The translations under genes were made by a program, and so were the position numbers. A stretch of 64,000 bases of DNA from Dehalococcoidia bacterium (GTDB lineage: Bacteria > Chloroflexota > Dehalococcoidia > DSTF01 > WHTK01), in contig WHTK01000001.1 of assembly GCA_009377745.1 (NCBI GenBank), positions 124,001 to 188,000 of the forward strand, written 5' to 3'. Under the pieces are notes generated by a model. That model was given only the letters and a program-made list of their open reading frames with translations, did no database searches and was not told the DNA's origin. Every line of letters starts with the position of its first letter. Position 1 is the stretch's first letter. This document shows, piece by piece, positions 57,492 to 64,000 of the stretch.

Positions 57492-57513
57492 AAACCGACG
57501 TTTCGGTCGGTTT
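57492..57513. promoter_or_regulatory. TetR operator palindrome
   Basis: AAACCGAC, a 6-base centre and GTCGGTTT: perfect 8-base arms. It lies 6 bases upstream of the tetR start codon, where a bound repressor would block transcription of tetR-menA. The form matches operators of TetR proteins that recognise CCGAC/GTCGG sites. Confidence 0.75.
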
Positions 57514-57886
57514 CAGCATAAGCCGCGCACCTCTCCCCGGCAAGTTGTCACCAGCTTTAACCTGTCTGCACCAGACCTGTCATTCCGAGGCACGAGGAAT
57601 CTTGCCCCCGCGTGACCTAGCCCGCTTCTCCGCTCGTCAGTAGACGCGGAGGCCATGAGTGGAAGTGCAATGGTGGCAGCCTGCACTTCAAGTCAAACGC
57701 CGAACCTCAAGCTGAATCCCGCGGACGACTCACCCTTAAGCCAGGCTGCTCTGCCCCAACTGCATTTCAGCCAACCCCACCTTGCTATAATCCTCTGGCT
57801 CATCACGCCCGCGCCGGAGAGCCTCCCCTCGATCCCATCGCCCGACCCTCATCCCGCGCGGAGCCTGCCAAGGAGCTAGCCTGCGA
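57514..57886. other. Divergent intergenic region with a REP-like repeat
   Basis: No gene in about 370 bases between tetR and the phosphatase-like gene. It holds a family B repeat (TGTCATTCCGAGGCACGAGG onward, 57578-57610), almost identical to one at 63376-63410, and a TGCTATAAT extended -10 box at 57783-57791. Confidence 0.6.
57783..57791 (+). promoter_or_regulatory. Extended -10 promoter
   Basis: TTGCTATAAT contains a perfect TATAAT at 57786-57791 with an upstream TG, about 95 bases before the ATG at 57887. The -35 is not recognisable. Confidence 0.5.
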
Positions 57887-59938
57887 ATGGCGCCCCAGAC
57901 CACCGTCTCGACCTTCGTCGTTGACCACGGCCGCGTTACGGAAGAGGGCGGCCGTCTGCGTAACTTCCCGCGCCGCCGCCTCGATGAGCCCGACGTCGAC
58001 CTCCACATCCTCGCCGAGCCCAGCGGCCTCAAGGGCGACGAGCTCGGCGCCCAGGCCCTCGACGCCATCGGCCGTCTCTTCCTCCAGGACCGTCTCTCCC
58101 TCACCGGCGCCCTGACGCGCGCCCTGATCTCGACCCATCAGACCCTGCTCGATTGGAACCGCCGCAGCGTCCCGCGTGAGCAAGTCAGCAGCGGCATTAC
58201 GGCCGCCATCGTCAGCAGCGAAGGCGTTTACTTCGCCCAGACCGGTCCAAGCCTCGTCTACATCCGCCGTAACGGCGTCCTGGAGCGTCTCCTGCCCGGC
58301 CCTGAGGCGCATTCCTCCCTCGGCGAAGGTGACATCGAGCCAGCTCTGCGCCGTCTCAACCTCGATCCCGGCGACCTCGTCCTCGCCGCCTCCGTCTCCC
58401 TCGAGACCGTCCTTGACGATGGCGCCCTCGACGCGATGCTGGCTCGCGGTATAGACGAAGCGCTGCCCGAGCTCTACCTCCTGACCCGCGATCTGCCCGC
58501 GTTTGCCCTCTTCGTGATCAGCTGCCGCGACGCCACAGAGGACGACCCGCCCCAGCCACTGCTGGATTCCGACTTTGCCGATCTCGACACCGAAGAGGCC
58601 GATTCCGTCAATGCCCACGACCTCAAGAGCGCCACCAAGACGGCTCCCGCCGAGCCTGATCTCAAGGTCGCGGATGGCGTTCCGGCGCCCCTGCTGATCT
58701 CACCACCACCGCTCGACATCTCCCGTTCCGTTATCCGTCTGCGCAACGACCAGTCCATCGGCCGCTCCGACTACGCCCGCACCACCGGCACCGCGCCGCG
58801 ACTCAAGCTCAATATCTCCCAGACCGGCCTCATCGGCCTCGCCGGCGCTGTTGCCGTCCTCCTCTTTGTCGGCGCTTTCGCCGTCCCCGACCTGATCCGC
58901 GAGAACCGCAGCGAGCGCGCCGGCCTCCTGCTTGAGAGCGCCCAGGCGCAGCTCACCGCCGCCCAGGGTGAAGACGACCCCGGCGTTCGCCGCCAGCTCC
59001 TGGAGGAGACCCGCCGCCTTGCCGCCGAGGTCCAGCGCATCGACCCCGTCAACGCCAGCGCCGCCGGCGTGCATCAGCAGGCAACCGATAACCTGACCGT
59101 CATGGACGCCGTTTTCGACCTCGGTCCGCTCACCACCATCACTACCCTGGGCCGCCAGATCACCGGCGAGGTCTCTCTGGACGCCATAACCATCATCGGT
59201 GGCAACGCCTACCTGCTCGATGCCGGTGAGGGCCGCGTCATCTCCGTGCCCGTGACCGGCGCATCGCCGCCCGTCGTCGTCTTCGCGTCCGGCGAGACCT
59301 ACAGCGGCACGCCGGCCAAGGAGCCCGTCTTCTTCACCTGGGAAGGCACGGAGGCCGATGGCCGGCTCCTCATCCTGGACGCGGAGCGTAAGCTCTTCGA
59401 GGTGCGGCCTGGCTCCCTGCCGGGGCCACTGCCGCTGCGCCGCACCAACACCTGGTCATCCGTCGCCGGGCTGGCCGCCTACGACGGCAACCTTTACGTC
59501 CTCGACCCGGCTGGCGACCGCATCCATCGCTACTTGCCCGCTGCCGTTGGCTTCGACAGCGAGCCGGCGATCGCCGTCGGCTCACCCGAACTCAGCCAAG
59601 GCCAGGGCTTTGCCGTCGACGGCGACATCATCGTCTTCTTTGAGGACGGGCGCTTGCGACGCTACCGTGGCGGCAACGAGGTGGGCTTCGGCCTCGACGG
59701 CATCGACCGCGAGCCCAAGACGGTTGCCGGTATCGATGTTGTTGAAGCCGGCGACGAGGTCTACATCGCCGACACGACCAATAAACGCGTCATCGTCGCC
59801 GCCAAGGACGGCGTCTTCCGCCGCCAGCTCGTCAGCAATGCCTTCACCGACCTCCGGGCCCTCGCCGTCGACCCCTCCGGCGGCCAGCTCTACGTCGTCG
59901 TCGGCGATGCCCTGCTCACCGCCCCCATCGTCCGCTAA
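57887..59938 (+). CDS. PP2C-like domain, membrane helix and propeller-like C-terminal domain
   Basis: A 683-residue protein that I recognise only in part. Residues 1-215 resemble a PP2C (PPM) phosphatase fold (VDLHILAEPSGLKGDELGAQ, GITAAIVSSEGVYFAQTGPS, GDLVLAASVSLETVLDDGAL), but the usual DGxGG metal motif is not clear, so it may be inactive. An acidic linker and one transmembrane helix (LIGLAGAVAVLLFVGAFAV, about 315-333) follow, then a coiled coil (LLLESAQAQLTAAQ to EVQRID) and a six- or seven-bladed propeller-like domain with repeated YLLDAGEGRVISVPV and YVLDPAGDRIHRYL motifs. Probably a signalling protein across the membrane. AAGGAG lies 10 bases before the ATG. Confidence 0.65.
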   Translation: MAPQTTVSTFVVDHGRVTEEGGRLRNFPRRRLDEPDVDLHILAEPSGLKGDELGAQALDAIGRLFLQDRLSLTGALTRALISTHQTLLDWNRRSVPREQVSSGITAAIVSSEGVYFAQTGPSLVYIRRNGVLERLLPGPEAHSSLGEGDIEPALRRLNLDPGDLVLAASVSLETVLDDGALDAMLARGIDEALPELYLLTRDLPAFALFVISCRDATEDDPPQPLLDSDFADLDTEEADSVNAHDLKSATKTAPAEPDLKVADGVPAPLLISPPPLDISRSVIRLRNDQSIGRSDYARTTGTAPRLKLNISQTGLIGLAGAVAVLLFVGAFAVPDLIRENRSERAGLLLESAQAQLTAAQGEDDPGVRRQLLEETRRLAAEVQRIDPVNASAAGVHQQATDNLTVMDAVFDLGPLTTITTLGRQITGEVSLDAITIIGGNAYLLDAGEGRVISVPVTGASPPVVVFASGETYSGTPAKEPVFFTWEGTEADGRLLILDAERKLFEVRPGSLPGPLPLRRTNTWSSVAGLAAYDGNLYVLDPAGDRIHRYLPAAVGFDSEPAIAVGSPELSQGQGFAVDGDIIVFFEDGRLRRYRGGNEVGFGLDGIDREPKTVAGIDVVEAGDEVYIADTTNKRVIVAAKDGVFRRQLVSNAFTDLRALAVDPSGGQLYVVVGDALLTAPIVR

Positions 59939-60391
59939 TGCTCAGCCCTCCTAACTACTAATCATTCGAAGGCACGAGAATCCGCGATTCCGAGCGATTA
60001 GCCCAATAGCATCCTGAGTCTGGCTCCCTGAGCCGCGCCGAGGGCCGAAGGAGGGCGCTCTTCCGTCGCGAGCCAACCTACGCACCGCACGTCCATACTT
60101 GCCATTCTGAGCGGCCAGCGAAGAATCAATAGCCCTCGTCCTTCCAAACCTCTTTGGTCTCCGCAACCTACCTACCGTCCGTCGCGGTGTAGTGCGCGGA
60201 CGGTAGCGCCGCCACACATCGCCCTGGCTCCGAGCCATGTAAGCAGGGAGGGAGAGGGCGCAGCCTTGCCCGGGAGTTTGAGGAGTGTCCCTCAACCCTA
60301 CTACCGCAACGGAGCGGAGCAGATGAGCCGCCAGGCGAAGATGCGCAGCGCCTTCCGGCGTTCCGCCTCGCCCCCCACGACTCCCCTTCGC
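59939..60391. other. Intergenic region with several repeat fragments
   Basis: No gene in about 450 bases. It contains a GAGCCGCGCCGAGGGCCGAAGG-like fragment near 60028-60060, a CATTCTGAGCGGCCAGCGAA repeat at 60101-60127 (also at 61502-61534), and a hairpin TACCGTCCG/CGGACGGTA near 60173-60210. Confidence 0.55.
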
Positions 60392-60397
60392 TACAAT
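60392..60397 (+). promoter_or_regulatory. -10 box of a leaderless tsaD transcript
   Basis: TACAAT ending exactly 6 bases before the tsaD ATG at 60404. No Shine-Dalgarno sequence. Confidence 0.65.
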
Positions 60398-60403
60398 GCC
60401 TCC

Positions 60404-61387
60404 ATGCTCATCCTCGGCATCGAGACCTCCTGCGATGAGACCGCCGCCGGCATCGTCGCCGATGGCCGCCGCATGCTCACCAACGTTGTCGCCTCCCAGG
60501 CCGACATCCACGCCCGCTACGGCGGCGTCGTCCCGGAGGTCGCCTCCCGACACCACATCGAGGCCATGCTGCCCGTCGTCCGCGCCGCCCTCCTCGAAGC
60601 GAAATGTAGACCTTCGGACCTCGATGCCATCGCCGTCACCGCCGGGCCCGGCCTCGCCGGCTCGCTGCTGGTCGGCCTCAACACCGCCAAGGCGCTGGCC
60701 TACGGCTGGTCCCGGCCGCTGATCGCCGTCAACCACCTCGAAGGCCACCTCTACGCCAACTGGCTGGTGGAAGACGCCAGGCCGGAGCTACCAGCCATCG
60801 TCCTCATCGTCTCGGGCGGCCACAGCGAGATCATCCTCGCCGAAGACCACGGCAGCTACCGCCTCATGGGCCGCACGCGTGATGACGCCGCCGGTGAGGC
60901 CTTCGACAAAGCCGCCCGCGTCCTCGGCCTCGGCTTTCCCGGTGGTCCCGCCATCGAGCGCGCCGCCCGCGATGCCGGCCCCAAGCCGCCGCGACTGCCG
61001 CGCGCCTGGCTCGGCGACAGCAGCGACTTCAGCTTCAGCGGCCTCAAGACCGCGGTCGCGCGCGTCGCCCAGGAGAGTAGCGCCCCGGTCGCGGACATTG
61101 CCGCCGGCTTCCAGACCGCCGTCATCGACGTCCTGGTCAAAAAGACCGTGCGCGCTGCCAGGGAGACGGGCGCCCGCTGCGTCCTGCTCTCCGGCGGTGT
61201 CGCCGCCAATGGGCCGTTGCGTCAGGCTCTGCGCGAAGCTGCCAGCCCCATCCCCGTCTGGGTGCCGCCGCCCGTCCTCTGCACCGATAACGGCGCCATG
61301 ATCGCCGTCGCCGCCCACTTCCGCGCCGAAGCCGGCGCCGCCGGCCTCAACCTCGATGTCCGCGCCTCCTGGCCCATCGCCGGCTGA
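60404..61387 (+). CDS. tsaD: tRNA N6-adenosine threonylcarbamoyltransferase TsaD
   Basis: Makes the t6A37 modification of ANN-decoding tRNAs, with TsaB, TsaC and TsaE. The start at ATG 60404 gives the family N-terminus [20 protein letters not shown]; the frame is open to 60266, but that part is repeat-rich. Metal site [18 protein letters not shown] (HxxxH), then [85 protein letters not shown] and the final [11 protein letters not shown]. 327 residues, normal. Confidence 0.96.
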   Translation: MLILGIETSCDETAAGIVADGRRMLTNVVASQADIHARYGGVVPEVASRHHIEAMLPVVRAALLEAKCRPSDLDAIAVTAGPGLAGSLLVGLNTAKALAYGWSRPLIAVNHLEGHLYANWLVEDARPELPAIVLIVSGGHSEIILAEDHGSYRLMGRTRDDAAGEAFDKAARVLGLGFPGGPAIERAARDAGPKPPRLPRAWLGDSSDFSFSGLKTAVARVAQESSAPVADIAAGFQTAVIDVLVKKTVRAARETGARCVLLSGGVAANGPLRQALREAASPIPVWVPPPVLCTDNGAMIAVAAHFRAEAGAAGLNLDVRASWPIAG

Positions 61388-61692
61388 ACCCTCCCACCCC
61401 AGCTCGGGCAGCCGGGCAATCTGGCAGTCGAGCAGGTGCATTTGGCTGTTGGGCAGCAGGCAAATCTGTCCGAGTCTCTCGCGTCCTACCCCACCCTGCC
61501 TGGCATTCTGAGCGACGCCAGGAGCGAAGAATCTAAAGCGCCGGCGGGCACAAGCATCCCACGTCCCGCCACCCCGCCCTGTCACCCCGAGGCACGTCCT
61601 GAGCCCTCGTCGGCGAAGGGAAGCTGTCTTGCCGGGTGCCCTTCCGTCTCGCCTCCAACAACCTTCCCTCCGCGGGACAATGTGCAGCCCGT
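61388..61692. other. Intergenic region with repeats between tsaD and DUF2851
   Basis: No gene in 305 bases. It holds an 8-bp-period repeat (61405-61436), a family D fragment (CATTCTGAGCGACG, 61502-61534) and a GTCACCCCGAGGCACG fragment near 61580 of family B. Confidence 0.6.
61405..61436 (+). repeat. Four-unit 8-bp-period repeat
   Basis: GGCA/AGCA cores at 61407, 61415, 61423 and 61431, exact period 8 (CGGGCAGC, CGGGCAAT, CTGGCAGT, CGAGCAGG). A looser continuation lies at 61450-61470. Confidence 0.65.
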
Positions 61693-62976
61693 CTACGACA
61701 GCGGACAGCGCCCGCAGCCGCCCCTGCGGCACCACTCCGAGAGCATCGCCAGCAGCCCCTGCTGCTCCAGCGCGCTGGATACCCGCCGCTTGCCGTCCGG
61801 CCGCCGCAGGTTCGCCTCCAGAAAGGCCGTCTTGCCGTAAGCCCCGGCCGGACGCAGCTCCGCCAGCAACGACTCCGCCGGTGGCCGCAGCTCTGCACTC
61901 GCCGCTACGAACGGCAGCACGGCATTGACCAGCAGCTCCTGCGCCCGCTCCGGCCCCAGCAAGGCGGGGCCGGTATCTGCCGGCGCCTGCCACGCTGCCA
62001 CCAGCGCCTTGGCGCTACCCGCCTGTCGCACGCTCTCGGCCGCGTAGCCCGCGAGGTCGCCGCCCGCCCGCGACCACAGCGCCGCAAAGGCCCGCAACCG
62101 CCGATCAGGCCAGTTCAGCGGCCGTCCCGTCCGGACCAGCGCCGGCCTGATCGGCGCCGGTAGCCCATCTCGAAGCTCTTGCGGCGGCTCGCCCAGCCCG
62201 GCGACTCCGAGCAGCGCCGACGCCAGCGCCTCCCGCGCCACGTCCCGCTGTAGCCCGGCCGTCAGCCGCGCCAGCGTTGGTGGGAACGCGACCGCCAGCC
62301 GCCGAAAGCCGCCACGGTCGCCGCCAACCCCCAGGGACTCGAAGAGCGCCCGCCAGAGCGCAGCCTCCGTTCCCAAGCCGGCTATGTCCGCCGCTACACG
62401 CGCCGTCCGCACCGCGAAACGCTCCTGTCCCGCCGCGCCCAGCGCCAGCGCGATCGCGTCACCGCCCAACCGCGCTTCGGCGTCACGGCAGGGCTCCTGC
62501 CACAGCGCCGGCGCCGCCAGCCAGCCGGCAATGTCCGCCGTGCGCCGGGCCAGCCAGGGCGCGAACGCCGCCACCGGCACGCTGCCACCGCTCTTCAGCC
62601 GCGTATCCGTCCCGCCGTCCGCCAGGTAGACCACGTGCAGGACCAGCCGGTCGTAGGCCGGGTCGCTATTGTGGCCGTGGGCCTGGAAGGAGCTGGCGCG
62701 CACGTGCAGCTCGATGTCGCCGCCGCGCTCCTCGCCGTCCAGCCCAATAATCGCGTCGCGAAAGTCCGGCCCCGGCCCCGTGTTCAGCCTGCCCGGCAGG
62801 ACCACCCGCACCGGCCGCCCATCGGCCGTGGTCAGCGCCTCCGGCGGGAAGGCCTGCCCCTCCCAGATCCGCGATAGTTCCGCCTCGCTCAGAGGGTCCC
62901 GGGCCGCCGGCTCCGCCAACCTTAGCCAGGCCGGATCATAGCTCAGACTGTAGTCGACCGGCTCCGCGGCAGTCAT
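61693..62976 (-). CDS. DUF2851 family protein
   Basis: A 427-residue member of DUF2851, a family of unknown function seen in Bacteroidetes, Chloroflexi and others. Landmarks: LSRIWEGQAFPPEALTTADG, VVLPGRLNTGPGPDFRDAII, GDIELHVRASSFQAHGHNSD with Asp-Glu-His residues that look like a nuclease-type metal site, and YDRLVLHVVYLADGG. The C-terminus is Cys-rich (LSEWCRRGGCGRCPL), a possible zinc site. I start at ATG 62976; the extension to 63021 is low-complexity. The small XRE gene upstream on the same strand is probably in the same operon. Confidence 0.85.
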   Translation of the reverse strand: MTAAEPVDYSLSYDPAWLRLAEPAARDPLSEAELSRIWEGQAFPPEALTTADGRPVRVVLPGRLNTGPGPDFRDAIIGLDGEERGGDIELHVRASSFQAHGHNSDPAYDRLVLHVVYLADGGTDTRLKSGGSVPVAAFAPWLARRTADIAGWLAAPALWQEPCRDAEARLGGDAIALALGAAGQERFAVRTARVAADIAGLGTEAALWRALFESLGVGGDRGGFRRLAVAFPPTLARLTAGLQRDVAREALASALLGVAGLGEPPQELRDGLPAPIRPALVRTGRPLNWPDRRLRAFAALWSRAGGDLAGYAAESVRQAGSAKALVAAWQAPADTGPALLGPERAQELLVNAVLPFVAASAELRPPAESLLAELRPAGAYGKTAFLEANLRRPDGKRRVSSALEQQGLLAMLSEWCRRGGCGRCPLS

Positions 62977-63039
62977 AGCCTGTCGGCCTATGCCGCGGCT
63001 TGTAAGCCGGTAGGCCGCCACCGCGCCAGAACCGTCGCC

Positions 63040-63288
63040 TCAGCCACCGGCTGGTGGCTCCTCGATCTCGCCACCGCCGGCGGCGTCGTATTCGAAGCCG
63101 GCGCGCTCCGCCACCAGGCTCAGCAGCCGCTCCGAGAGGCCCCGCGGCTGGTACATGCCGGTCTCCCACTCGCTGATCGTCTGCTGGCGCGTCCCCATCT
63201 CCTGCGCCATTTCCCCCTGCGTCAGGCTTAGATGACGACGCAGCGCCCTGACCCTACCGGCGTCCCAGACCGCCCTCTTCCTAGCCAC
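63040..63288 (-). CDS. XRE-family helix-turn-helix protein
   Basis: An 82-residue DNA-binding protein. The HTH reads VRALRRHLSLTQGEMAQEMG, TRQQTISEWETGMYQPRG and SERLLSLVAERAGF, a typical lambda-repressor/XRE fold. It has a GTG start at 63288, preceded at 6 bases by TAAGCT, which is compatible with a leaderless transcript; GGAGGC directly abuts the GTG and is too close for a normal site. A Gly/Glu-rich tail follows the HTH. It lies 63 bases before DUF2851 on the same strand and may regulate it. Confidence 0.85.
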   Translation of the reverse strand: MARKRAVWDAGRVRALRRHLSLTQGEMAQEMGTRQQTISEWETGMYQPRGLSERLLSLVAERAGFEYDAAGGGEIEEPPAGG

Positions 63289-63375
63289 GCCTCCAGCTTA
63301 CACGGAAACGGGTATTCTGCCTACCATGGCTGAGCGTACGCAAAGGCAGCTTGTGCGTTATCTACCAACTACTCA

Positions 63376-63410
63376 CGTCATACCGAGGCACGAGGAATCT
63401 TGCCCCGCGG
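63376..63410. repeat. Family B REP-like repeat
   Basis: CGTCATACCGAGGCACGAGG followed by AATCTTGCCCCGCGG; nearly identical to 57578-57610. It lies in the 212-base gap before the last gene, which shows nothing else except a possible TACACT box at 63479-63484. Confidence 0.65.
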
Positions 63411-63500
63411 AATGAGCGCCTTGTCCCGCCGTAAACGCACCGATGCCCTGCCCACCTGCCGGCTTACCACCCCTGCGCTACACTGACGCCGGACAATCAG

Positions 63501-64000
63501 ATGACCGGCGATAACGACCCCTCCAGCTCGGCCAGCAAACACCTCCAGGCCGGTGAAGAAGCCCTCAAGCGCGGCGACTGGGCCGGCGCCCGCGCTGCCT
63601 TCGAGCAGGCAACCGCGCTCCGCGAAGATGCCGCCGCCTTCGAAGGCCTCGGACGCGCCGCCTACTGGCTCGATGACCTCCAGGCCACCTTCGGCGCCAG
63701 CGAGCGCGCTTACCAGCTCTACCGCGCCGCTGCCGACCCCATCGGCGCCGCGCGCATCGCTACTCAGCTCGCCATGGCCTACGTCGACTTCCAGGAGGAG
63801 TTCGCCATCGGCAACGGCTGGCTGCAGCGGGCGGCCAGCCTTCTCGAGGGCATCGATCCCTGCCGCGAGCACGGCTGGCTCGCCTTCTACCAGGCGATGT
63901 TCGCGGTTGAGCTCGACAACGACCTCGCCGCCGCCCTCGTCTACGCCGAGCGCGCCCACGCCCTCGCCCTCCAGATCGGCCTCTTCGACCTCCAGATGCT
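63501..64000 (+). CDS. TPR-domain protein, probably LuxR-type regulator, N-terminal part
   Basis: An open frame from ATG 63501 that runs off the end of the window. The first 166 residues are helical TPR-like: SKHLQAGEEALKRGDWAGAR, AAFEGLGRAAYWLDDLQATF, ASERAYQLYRAAADPIGAAR and IATQLAMAYVDFQEEFAIGN, continuing to GWLQRAASLLEGIDPCREHG. This N-terminus matches a common family of TPR proteins ending in a LuxR-type HTH in actinobacteria and Chloroflexi, but the DNA-binding part is outside the window. TACACT at 63479 may be its -10 box. Confidence 0.75.
   Translation, partial: MTGDNDPSSSASKHLQAGEEALKRGDWAGARAAFEQATALREDAAAFEGLGRAAYWLDDLQATFGASERAYQLYRAAADPIGAARIATQLAMAYVDFQEEFAIGNGWLQRAASLLEGIDPCREHGWLAFYQAMFAVELDNDLAAALVYAERAHALALQIGLFDLQM

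Overview
The window is high-GC bacterial chromosome. It most likely comes from a Chloroflexota lineage related to Dehalococcoidia. That placement is an inference from three things: a 1501-residue protein carrying a DUF2298 (Chlor_Arch_YYY) domain, a family known mainly from Chloroflexota and archaea; a large share of membrane glycosyltransferases; and many TANNNT boxes placed exactly 6-7 bases before start codons, the leaderless-mRNA layout reported for Chloroflexota, Actinobacteria and Deinococcus. Most of the window is vertically inherited housekeeping sequence with accessory patches. I found no tRNA, rRNA, CRISPR array, prophage or insertion sequence.

Layout. 1-8.1 kb: end of a HAD hydrolase, uppP, a Tat-type dienelactone-hydrolase-like lipoprotein, two oligopeptide-type ABC permeases, a peptidase-S51-like protein fused to what looks like the tail of cysteinyl-tRNA synthetase, an alpha/beta hydrolase, menaquinone methyltransferase (ubiE/menG) and a GNAT. 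8.2-13.8 kb: small hypotheticals, pcm, a XerD-type recombinase, an AT-richer patch with a DUF3800 gene and a possible small RNA, enolase and a translationally coupled hypothetical. 13.8-18.7 kb: a solute-binding lipoprotein between a decayed and an intact ornithine-cyclodeaminase-family gene, an amidohydrolase and an HNH protein. 18.9-28.1 kb: GAPDH, three very large membrane glycosyltransferase-type proteins and a small protein with 15-residue repeats. 28.2-39.9 kb: a housekeeping block on the minus strand (L25 on plus, then fmt, SAM hydrolase, a frameshifted solute-binding protein, secG, yvcK, gatB, rpoD, dnaG, DinB). 39.9-46.1 kb: repeat-rich DNA, an SH3-type membrane protein and two acidic surface proteins with PPNTG-type C-terminal motifs. 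46.2-53 kb: coaE, a MoxR/NorQ ATPase, two cyclophilins and a 1068-residue NorD/CbbO-type VWA protein. 53.2-64 kb: tandem PIG-V-like mannosyltransferases (one frameshifted), menA, a TetR regulator with a clear operator, a phosphatase-like membrane protein with a propeller-like tail, tsaD, DUF2851, an XRE regulator and the start of a TPR protein.

How the parts may work together. UppP, the GT39/DUF2298/PIG-V proteins and the anchored surface proteins suggest a lipid-carrier-linked glycosylated envelope. UbiE and MenA supply menaquinone for respiration. Enolase and GAPDH are central glycolysis. RpoD, DnaG, GatB, Fmt, TsaD and L25 are information processing. The separated MoxR ATPase and VWA protein probably act as one ATP-driven remodelling pair.

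The most interesting items are: (i) the S51-CysRS-tail fusion; (ii) eight approximately 37-residue repeats in front of the NorD-type VWA domain, with an ATPase partner that seems to begin at ATT; (iii) two surface-protein paralogs, one of which stops just after its sorting-like motif and seems to begin at CTG; (iv) a near-consensus promoter driving a hairpin RNA between xerD and a transferred DUF3800 gene; (v) a dispersed family of exact 8-bp-period tandem repeats found at five loci, two of them coding; (vi) widespread leaderless promoters; (vii) a 15-residue solenoid protein.
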